Assembly: GCA_938046705.1 (NCBI GenBank)
Contig: CALIWP010000026.1
Location: 1-20,741 of the forward strand
DNA from: an uncultured Campylobacter sp.
GTDB taxonomy: Bacteria; Campylobacterota; Campylobacteria; Campylobacterales; Campylobacteraceae
Direction: 5' to 3'
DNA: 20,741 bases
Positions 15,264-20,741 of this stretch are shown here, in pieces. The notes beneath the pieces are model-generated. The model saw nothing but the letters and a program-made list of their open reading frames with translations, made no database searches and was not told where the DNA came from. Position numbers and translations under genes: made by a program. Within the stretch, counting starts at the first letter, position 1, and every line of letters begins with the position of its first letter.

Positions 15264-15632
15264 ATGGCACGTATCGCAGGTGTGGATTTACCAAAGAAAA
15301 AGAGAATCGAATACGGTTTGACCTATATTTACGGTATCGGTCTTCACAAATCTCGTCAAATTTTGGATGCTACCAAAATTTCTTATGATAAAAGAGTAAA
15401 CGATCTAACCGAAGACGAAGCTGCGGCTATCCGCAAAGAGATCCAAGAGCATCACGTAGTGGAAGGCGATCTTAGAAAAAGCGTCGCTATGGATATCAAG
15501 GCTCTTATGGACCTAGGAAGCTACCGCGGTCTAAGACACAGAAAAGGTCTTCCGGTGCGCGGTCAAAAAACTAAAACAAACGCTAGAACTAGAAAAGGCA
15601 AGCGCAAAACAGTCGGCGCTGCGACGAAATAA
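15264..15632 (+). CDS. rpsM: 30S ribosomal protein S13
   Basis: S13 in the 30S head contacts the P-site tRNA and forms bridges to L5. The 122-residue protein begins [20 protein letters not shown] and contains [14 protein letters not shown] (helix-two-turn-helix). The basic tail [20 protein letters not shown] follows. Spacing to rpmJ is 3 bp, with AAGGATAAAGC as ribosome binding site. Confidence 0.98.
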   Translation: MARIAGVDLPKKKRIEYGLTYIYGIGLHKSRQILDATKISYDKRVNDLTEDEAAAIRKEIQEHHVVEGDLRKSVAMDIKALMDLGSYRGLRHRKGLPVRGQKTKTNARTRKGKRKTVGAATK

Positions 15633-15641
15633 GGATAAGCG

Positions 15642-16034
15642 ATGGCAAAAAGAAAAGTAGTTAAAAAGAAAATTGTAAGAAAAAGTATTGCTAAAGGTAT
15701 CGTTTATATAAGCGCGACTTTTAACAATACGATGGTAACGGTTACCGATGAGATGGGAAATGCTATCGCTTGGAGCAGTGCTGGCGGACTAGGCTTTAAA
15801 GGAAGTAAAAAATCAACTCCTTATGCAGCCCAACAAGCAGTAGAAGACGCACTAACTAAAGCAAAAGAGCACGGTATAAAAGAAGTAGGCATCAAAGTAC
15901 AAGGTCCTGGCAGCGGCAGAGAGACCGCAGTCAAGAGCGTAGGCGCGGTAGAGGGTATAAAAGTAACATTTTTAAAAGATATAACTCCGCTTCCGCATAA
16001 CGGTTGCAGACCGCCGAAACGCCGCCGCGTATAA
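15642..16034 (+). CDS. rpsK: 30S ribosomal protein S11
   Basis: S11 is on the 30S platform, next to the Shine-Dalgarno helix. The 130-residue protein has a Lys-rich N-terminus and [20 protein letters not shown]. It also carries [20 protein letters not shown] and the invariant C-terminal [28 protein letters not shown] precedes the ATG, 9 bp after rpsM. Confidence 0.98.
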   Translation: MAKRKVVKKKIVRKSIAKGIVYISATFNNTMVTVTDEMGNAIAWSSAGGLGFKGSKKSTPYAAQQAVEDALTKAKEHGIKEVGIKVQGPGSGRETAVKSVGAVEGIKVTFLKDITPLPHNGCRPPKRRRV

Positions 16035-16056
16035 TTAGAAATTTAGGAGAATTATT

Positions 16057-16683
16057 ATGGCTAGATATAGAGGACCCGTTGAAAAATTAGAAAGAAGACT
16101 CGGCGTTAGTTTGGCGCTAAAAGGCGAAAGAAGACTTGCCGGTAAAAGCGCTTTAGAAAAAAGAAATTATGCACCAGGACAACACGGACAAAGAAGAAGC
16201 AAGATAAGCGAATACGGCTTGCAGCTTCGCGAAAAACAAAAAGCTAAATTTATGTACGGCATTAGCGAAAAGCAATTCCGCCGCTTATTCCAAGAGGCTG
16301 CTCGCCGCGAGGGAAATACCGGTGCGCTTTTGGTGCAGCTTTTGGAGCAAAGACTAGATAACGTAGTTTATAGAATGGGCTTTGCAACGACTCGCCGCTT
16401 TGCTCGTCAGCTAGTTACTCACGGACATATTTTAGTAAACGGCAAGAGAGTAGATATCCCTTCTTACAGAGTCCAAGCGGGCGCTAAAGTAGAGGTTATC
16501 GAAAAATCTAAAAACAATCCGCAAATCGTTCGCGCGATCGATCTTACGGCGCAAACCGGCATCGTAGCTTGGGTCGACGTAGAAAAAGATAAAAAATTCG
16601 GAATTTTCACAAGAACTCCGGAAAGGGAAGAAGTCGTCATTCCTGTCGAGGAAAGATTCATAGTAGAGCTTTATTCGAAATAA
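16057..16683 (+). CDS. rpsD: 30S ribosomal protein S4, zinc-free form
   Basis: S4 nucleates 30S assembly, affects fidelity and, in E. coli and Bacillus, represses its own operon. The 208-residue protein has [20 protein letters not shown] and [11 protein letters not shown], then the S4 RNA-binding domain [20 protein letters not shown] with [18 protein letters not shown]. No Cys cluster is present at the N-terminus, so this is the zinc-independent (C-) type, unlike L36 and S14 here. TTAGGAG precedes the ATG. Confidence 0.98.
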   Translation: MARYRGPVEKLERRLGVSLALKGERRLAGKSALEKRNYAPGQHGQRRSKISEYGLQLREKQKAKFMYGISEKQFRRLFQEAARREGNTGALLVQLLEQRLDNVVYRMGFATTRRFARQLVTHGHILVNGKRVDIPSYRVQAGAKVEVIEKSKNNPQIVRAIDLTAQTGIVAWVDVEKDKKFGIFTRTPEREEVVIPVEERFIVELYSK

Positions 16684-16697
16684 TAAGGGGTATAACG

Positions 16698-17711
16698 ATG
16701 AGAAAAATTACCACATCAGCTTATATGCCTACCGAAATTTCAGTAGAGAGTATAAGCGAGAATGTCGCCAGAATAACCGCGTATCCGTTTGAAACGGGCT
16801 ATGCGGTCACTTTGGCTCATCCGCTAAGACGACTTTTATATAGCAGCACGGTTGGATTTGCGGCTACGGGCGTTAAGATAGAGGGTGTATCTCATGAATT
16901 TGATTCAATGAGGGGCATGCTCGAGGACGTAGCGCAGTTTATTATAAATTTAAAAAATATCCGCTTTAAGTTAAAAAACGAGTCTGAGCGCGAAGTGGTT
17001 GAGTATTTGTTTAAAGGTCCAAAAGAGATAAAAGCCGGCGATCTAAAAAACGATGTTGTAGATGTCGTAAATCCAGACGCTTATCTTGCGACCATAAACG
17101 AGGATGCGGAGCTTAAATTTTCCGTAATCATTCAAAAAGGTATCGGATACGTCCCAAGTGAAGAAATAAGAGACAATACCGAAGAGGGTTATATAGCTCT
17201 CGACGCTTTCTTTACGCCTGTTAAAAAAGCTGTTTATGAGCTGGAAAATGTCCTGGTTGAGGATAACCCTGACTACGAGAAGATTATTTTCACGGTTACG
17301 ACAGACGGACAAGTGGGTGCGATCGAAGCGTTTAAACACGCGATCGAGGCAATGTATCAGCAGATGTCGGTGTTTAAAGGTGTTTTAAATATCGACGTAT
17401 CAGCAGGCCTAAACGCTCAAACTTCAGGCAGCGAGCACGCGAAGCTACTTCAAAGCGTAGAAGAGTTAAATTTGAGCGCTAGAAGCTTCAACTGCCTTGA
17501 TAAAGCTGAGATTAGATTTATCGGCGAGCTTGCTTTGATGGATGAAAACGAGCTAAAAGAGCTTAAAAATTTAGGCAAAAAATCTCTCGACGAGATCAAA
17601 GCCGTTATGCAAGAGATCGGATATCCGGTCGGCGGCGACCTAGGCGGCGGCAAAGAGCAACTCAAGAAAAAAATCGCCGACCTAAAATCACAAATGAGTG
17701 CAAAAGAGTAA
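16698..17711 (+). CDS. rpoA: RNA polymerase subunit alpha
   Basis: Alpha dimerises to scaffold RNA polymerase. Its C-terminal domain contacts UP elements and activators. The 337-residue protein has the N-terminal dimer and assembly domain ([20 protein letters not shown], about 31-50), a linker near 235-250, and an intact C-terminal domain. That domain contains [11 protein letters not shown], where R262 corresponds to E. coli R265, then [11 protein letters not shown]. The tail is Lys-rich. The ATG follows AAGGGGTATA and is 14 bp after rpsD. Confidence 0.99.
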   Translation: MRKITTSAYMPTEISVESISENVARITAYPFETGYAVTLAHPLRRLLYSSTVGFAATGVKIEGVSHEFDSMRGMLEDVAQFIINLKNIRFKLKNESEREVVEYLFKGPKEIKAGDLKNDVVDVVNPDAYLATINEDAELKFSVIIQKGIGYVPSEEIRDNTEEGYIALDAFFTPVKKAVYELENVLVEDNPDYEKIIFTVTTDGQVGAIEAFKHAIEAMYQQMSVFKGVLNIDVSAGLNAQTSGSEHAKLLQSVEELNLSARSFNCLDKAEIRFIGELALMDENELKELKNLGKKSLDEIKAVMQEIGYPVGGDLGGGKEQLKKKIADLKSQMSAKE

Positions 17712-17722
17712 AAGGAAGATAA

Positions 17723-18079
17723 ATGAGACACGGTCACGGATACAGAAAACTAGGTAGGACGTCGGCTCACCGTTCGGCTCTACTTAAAAATTTAGCTATC
17801 GCTATCATCAAAAGCGAAAAGATAGAGACGACCTTGCCTAAGGCAAAAGAGTTGAGAAGCTATATCGAAAAGCTAATCACTAGAGCTAGAAAAGGCGACA
17901 GTAACGCTCATAGAGCGGTTTTTGCTAGCCTGCAGGATAAAGAAACTACGAATAAGCTAGTAACCGAGCTTGCTCCAAAATTCGTAGGCAAAAACGGCGG
18001 ATATACGCGCATCGTTAAGACTCGCGTTCGCCGAGGCGATGCTGCTGAGATGGCTTATATCGAGCTAATCAAAGAATAA
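17723..18079 (+). CDS. rplQ: 50S ribosomal protein L17
   Basis: L17 lies near the tunnel exit. The 118-residue protein opens with the signature [20 protein letters not shown] and ends [20 protein letters not shown] then YIELIKE. It is the last gene of the ribosomal run, 11 bp after rpoA with AAAGGAAGAT as ribosome binding site, and is directly followed by an intrinsic terminator. Confidence 0.98.
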   Translation: MRHGHGYRKLGRTSAHRSALLKNLAIAIIKSEKIETTLPKAKELRSYIEKLITRARKGDSNAHRAVFASLQDKETTNKLVTELAPKFVGKNGGYTRIVKTRVRRGDAAEMAYIELIKE

Positions 18080-18084
18080 TTTTT

Positions 18085-18112
18085 AGAGAGCTTCGGCTCT
18101 CTTTTTCTTTTT
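18085..18112 (+). terminator. Rho-independent terminator of the ribosomal block
   Basis: AGAGAGC, the very stable TTCG tetraloop, then GCTCTCT and TTTTCTTTTT. It is a textbook intrinsic terminator six bases after the rplQ stop, the only unambiguous one in the window. Confidence 0.93.
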
Positions 18113-18583
18113 AAATTTGCATATTTTAGTTACCTCAAAGTCCCTTTAGTCTTTCACCTCAATTAAATTTATTTGTTTATCTATTACATTGTTCGCAATT
18201 TTGCATATAGGCGGAAAATAATAAAATTTGTAGCTAGTTTTATTCTGATTTCTGTCGCAGTTTGAAGTGCAAATTTGTTTTCAAAAGATTTGCTTGTACG
18301 ATAAACGCTTGCCATATCAAATTTATACATGTCTGTAAACAACATTTGGAATATTAATCACAGGTATTTCGAGTTTTGAATTACGGATTACGCCCCTGCT
18401 TCTACCGCACGTTTTCATCCTTAAACAGATGCTACTAGTATTTTTTATATTTTACTTATCTACATATAGAATCGCCTCAAATTCCAAATTTAACTAGATC
18501 AAAAATAGCCGCCAAAACGTCAAACTCATAGCGTATTTAAAATTTTATCTGCTATAATATCTCAAAAATTTAAAAGGTTAAAA
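18113..18583. other. AT-rich intergenic region with possible gene remnant
   Basis: About 470 bp of sequence clearly more AT-rich than its neighbours. On the minus strand two short overlapping frames exist. One is 18323-18418 (31 codons, MKTCGRSRGVIRNS...) and the other 18184-18345 (53 codons, MLFTDMYKFDMASV...). They are offset by one base and could be the two parts of a decayed gene. I do not recognise either, and random open frames are equally possible. No RNA gene is evident. Confidence 0.3.
18553..18558 (+). promoter_or_regulatory. -10 box of the nifU-like/murE cluster
   Basis: TGCTATAAT gives a perfect TATAAT with extended TGC. It lies 25 bp before the NifU-like ATG, so the leader is very short, with AAAAGG as ribosome binding site. 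No -35 is recognisable. Confidence 0.6.
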
Positions 18584-18853
18584 ATGATTCCATTTACCGA
18601 CGAAGAGCTTTTAAAGCCCGTAAAAGCGAGCTTACAAAAGGTTTTGCCTATGCTTGAAAACGACGGCGGAGGCATGGAGCTGCTAGGCATCAAAAACGGC
18701 AAAATTTACGTCCGTCTAACCGGCCACTGCCATGGCTGTGCGGCTAGCTCGACTACGCTAAAATACGGCATCGAGCGCCAGCTTCGCATGGATATCCACC
18801 CTGAGCTAGAGGTCGTAAATATCCCTATCGGTGAGGAAGTTAAATTTGATTGA
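18584..18853 (+). CDS. NifU-like (Nfu domain) iron-sulfur cluster carrier
   Basis: Nfu-domain proteins hold a [4Fe-4S] or [2Fe-2S] cluster at the interface of a dimer and pass it to apo-proteins. The 89-residue chain is the Nfu domain alone. It has VLPMLENDGGGMELLGI, then the cluster motif GHCHGCAAS with C49 and C52. There is no IscU-like N-terminal part, so it is not full-length NifU. From memory C. jejuni has a NifU-family gene followed by an unknown gene and murE in the same order (Cj1639-Cj1641). It overlaps the next gene by 8 bases. Confidence 0.92.
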   Translation: MIPFTDEELLKPVKASLQKVLPMLENDGGGMELLGIKNGKIYVRLTGHCHGCAASSTTLKYGIERQLRMDIHPELEVVNIPIGEEVKFD

Positions 18854-19391
18854 TTACAAAAGGATGGGGCTAAAAGCGTTTAACAAGGGCGAATTTGACG
18901 CCGCAGCGAGCTATTTTTCGCTCGCCTACGACAAAAAACCTGACAAAAAGCTGCTTTTTCTCATAATGCTTTGCTCGCTTGCTAAGACTCGCCGCGACGA
19001 GGCGATGACGCTTTTTGAGATATTTAAGCTAAAAGACAAGCTCGGTATGAGCCCCGATGAGTTAGAGGAAATTTTAGGCGCACTTGAGGCGAAATTTAAC
19101 GACGATGAGAGCCTTGAGGAGCAAAACGCGATCAGCTATGCCGATTTTATGGACGCTGTTAGGCGAGGCGGATTCAAAAGCACCTTCGAGGATATTATGT
19201 TTTCCACACGCGTAATGATCGATAACCGTGACGATTTTCTCGAGTTTTTACAAAATCTTATCAAAAACGACTTCATCGAAATGGGACTAAATTACATCGA
19301 GACTGCGGCCGTGATATTTGCCGGCGACGAACGGCTAAGCGCGCTGGCTCGCGAAATCAACGAAAAGGCCGAAAGTGAAAATTTACGTTAA
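18846..19391 (+). CDS. TPR-like protein of unknown function
   Basis: A soluble, helix-rich protein of about 181 residues. LKAFNKGEFDAAASYFSLAY near the N-terminus followed by LLFLIMLCSLAKTRRDEAMT looks like tetratricopeptide-type helix pairs, suggesting a protein-binding role. No catalytic motif or signal peptide is seen. The start is uncertain. TTG 18846 (MIDYKRMG) has GTGAGGAAG at good spacing and overlaps the nifU-like stop by 8 bases. GTG 18831 would give 186 residues, and ATG 18864 is also possible. Its 3' end overlaps murE by 17 bases. The conserved position between the Nfu and murE genes suggests co-transcription, not a known function. Confidence 0.85.
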   Translation: MIDYKRMGLKAFNKGEFDAAASYFSLAYDKKPDKKLLFLIMLCSLAKTRRDEAMTLFEIFKLKDKLGMSPDELEEILGALEAKFNDDESLEEQNAISYADFMDAVRRGGFKSTFEDIMFSTRVMIDNRDDFLEFLQNLIKNDFIEMGLNYIETAAVIFAGDERLSALAREINEKAESENLR

Positions 19392-20667
19392 AGAAGGCTT
19401 CGTCACCGACAATTCGAACGAATGCGAAGCGGGTTGCTATTTCGTTAAAACGGCGACGAACGCCAAATTTGAAGCCGCCGCCGAAGCAAAGGGCGCAAAA
19501 ATCATAAATTTGGCCGAGTGCAAGCGGCTGCTAGACATCGACGAGAACATCAAAATCATCGGCATCACGGGCACGAACGGCAAGACCACGACCGCGGCGG
19601 TTATCTGCGCTACGCTGTTAAATTTAGGCTACGGATGCGGCCTGTGCGGCACTCGCGGCGCTTTTATAAACAATGAACGCATCGACGATAAGGCGCTAAC
19701 GACGAGCGAAATTTTACGCACGCTTGGCTACCTAAAAGCCGCTAGCGAGCGCGGTTGCGAGTACTTCGTGATGGAGGCTAGCTCGCACGCCATTGCGCAA
19801 AAACGTATCGAGAGCCTGGAATTTGCGATGAAAATTTTTACGAATTTGACCCAGGACCATCTCGACTACCACGGCACGTTTGAGGAGTATGCGCGAGTAA
19901 AGAGCGAGTTTTTCGCAGACGACGCGCCAAAACTCATAAATATAGACGATTGCGGCGGGATCAAATTTAATCCAGCAAACGCCCTAACTTACGCGCTTCA
20001 TGCGGACGCGGACTTTGCGCCCGGCGAGTATTCGCTAGAAGGCGGTATCCACGTGACGCTAAAGACTCCGCGCGGCCAGATGGCGCTAAGCTCAAATTTA
20101 CACGGCGAATTTAACCTCTATAACCTCATCGCAGCCGCCTCTTGCGTTGCGACGCTGACGGATAGGCCGCTAGAGCAGATCGCACTCGCGGCGTCGAAAT
20201 TTGACGGCGTCGAGGGGCGCATGGAGGTCGTGAGTCGCGAACCGCTCGTGATCGTGGACTTTGCGCACACTCCAGACGGCATCGAAAAGGTGCTAAACGC
20301 ATTGCGCCATCGCAAGATCGTCGCCGTTTTTGGCGCGGGCGGCGATAGAGACCGCACCAAACGCCCAAAAATGGGCGCGATAGCGCAAAAATACGCGCAC
20401 AGACTCGTCGTCACCAGCGACAACCCTCGCAGCGAGGAGCCTGAAAGCATCATCGCCGAGATTTGCGGCGGTCTAGAGATGAACGAGCGCGTAAAATGCA
20501 TCGCAAACCGCAAGGAGGCGATCAAATATGCACTTGAAAGCCTCGCGCAAGACGAAATTTTAGTAATTTTAGGCAAGGGCGACGAGACATATCAAGAGAT
20601 CAAAGGCGTAAAGTATCCGTTTAGCGACAAAGAGGTTGTGCGCGAACTTTTGGGCGCACGCGCCTAA
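19375..20667 (+). CDS. murE: UDP-MurNAc-tripeptide synthetase (meso-diaminopimelate-adding)
   Basis: Adds the third stem-peptide residue to UDP-MurNAc-L-Ala-D-Glu in cytoplasmic peptidoglycan precursor synthesis. The 430-residue protein has the ATP loop GTNGKTTT (66-73), TTSEILR (109-115) and EASSHAIAQKR. FTNLTQDHLDYHG is followed by YARVKSEFF, with K176 the likely carbamylated Lys. DNPRSEEP (349-356) is the signature of diaminopimelate rather than lysine specificity. GKGDETYQ (400-407) replaces the commoner GKGHE. It is about 65 residues shorter than the E. coli enzyme, mostly in the N-terminal domain, as expected for this phylum. GTG start inside the previous gene. Confidence 0.97.
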   Translation: MKIYVKEGFVTDNSNECEAGCYFVKTATNAKFEAAAEAKGAKIINLAECKRLLDIDENIKIIGITGTNGKTTTAAVICATLLNLGYGCGLCGTRGAFINNERIDDKALTTSEILRTLGYLKAASERGCEYFVMEASSHAIAQKRIESLEFAMKIFTNLTQDHLDYHGTFEEYARVKSEFFADDAPKLINIDDCGGIKFNPANALTYALHADADFAPGEYSLEGGIHVTLKTPRGQMALSSNLHGEFNLYNLIAAASCVATLTDRPLEQIALAASKFDGVEGRMEVVSREPLVIVDFAHTPDGIEKVLNALRHRKIVAVFGAGGDRDRTKRPKMGAIAQKYAHRLVVTSDNPRSEEPESIIAEICGGLEMNERVKCIANRKEAIKYALESLAQDEILVILGKGDETYQEIKGVKYPFSDKEVVRELLGARA

Positions 20668-20691
20668 ATTTATGTATAAAACGGCACCAGA

Positions 20692-20722
20692 CAAGGGAAA
20701 ATTTGCGTAAAATTTGCCTTTG
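20692..20722 (+). terminator. Imperfect hairpin after murE
   Basis: CAAGGGAAAATTT and AAATTTGCCTTTG pair with one mismatch and one G-U around a 5-nt loop, 25 bp after the murE stop. No run of T follows. It could be a weak terminator of the cluster. The last bases of the window contain nothing else recognisable. Confidence 0.4.
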
Positions 20723-20741
20723 TTTGCGCCCAAACTTCTGT

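Noticed and set aside
20118..20576. 152-codon minus-strand open frame opposite murE
   Set aside because: It is the shadow of a high-GC coding region. The murE motifs are continuous in the plus frame, and the shadow has Ser/Arg/Ala-rich sequence without domain features.

Overview
The window reads as a chromosome segment of a Campylobacter (Campylobacterota). The S10, spc and alpha ribosomal blocks run almost without a break. L30 (rpmD) is absent, secY is followed by map, and the IF-1/L36 genes precede rpsM. A NifU-like gene, a repeat protein and a short murE follow, an order I recall from C. jejuni. The abundance of AAATTT and the fairly high GC of the non-ribosomal genes (murE, rnhB) suggest one of the higher-GC oral or enteric species (showae/rectus/curvus type) rather than C. 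jejuni. That species-level guess is inference.

Layout: (1) 30-2678, minus strand: a likely three-gene operon with a perfect TATAAT upstream. It encodes a P-loop ATPase with a DUF4143-like tail, an exported protein of unknown function, and RNase HII (rnhB). (2) 2714-3587: a Cys-rich Sel1-repeat gene, frameshifted near 3262-3272. A nine-G tract abuts its putative -10 box, and two near-identical 17-bp palindromes lie on either side. (3) 3625-14646, plus strand: rpsJ-rplC-rplD-rplW-rplB-rpsS-rplV-rpsC-rplP-rpmC-rpsQ-rplN-rplX-rplE-rpsN-rpsH, a 571-bp interruption, then rplF-rplR-rpsE-rplO-secY-map. (4) 14772-18112: infA, a structured leader, then rpmJ-rpsM-rpsK-rpsD-rpoA-rplQ and a clear intrinsic terminator. 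(5) 18584-20667: NifU-like gene, small repeat protein, murE.

The genes mostly build the ribosome (both subunits), the RNA polymerase alpha subunit, the SecY translocon channel and nascent-chain processing (Map). Translational coupling by TAATG or ATGA overlaps is frequent. No mobile element, CRISPR array, tRNA or rRNA was found.

The unexpected content is non-coding. The rpsH-rplF interval holds a degenerate tandem array with a period of 62-63 bp whose units can fold as hairpins, followed by further nested hairpins. The Sel1 gene has a candidate phase-variable promoter. The rpsJ and rpmJ transcripts have short structured leaders. AAATTT-rich inverted repeats recur after genes.
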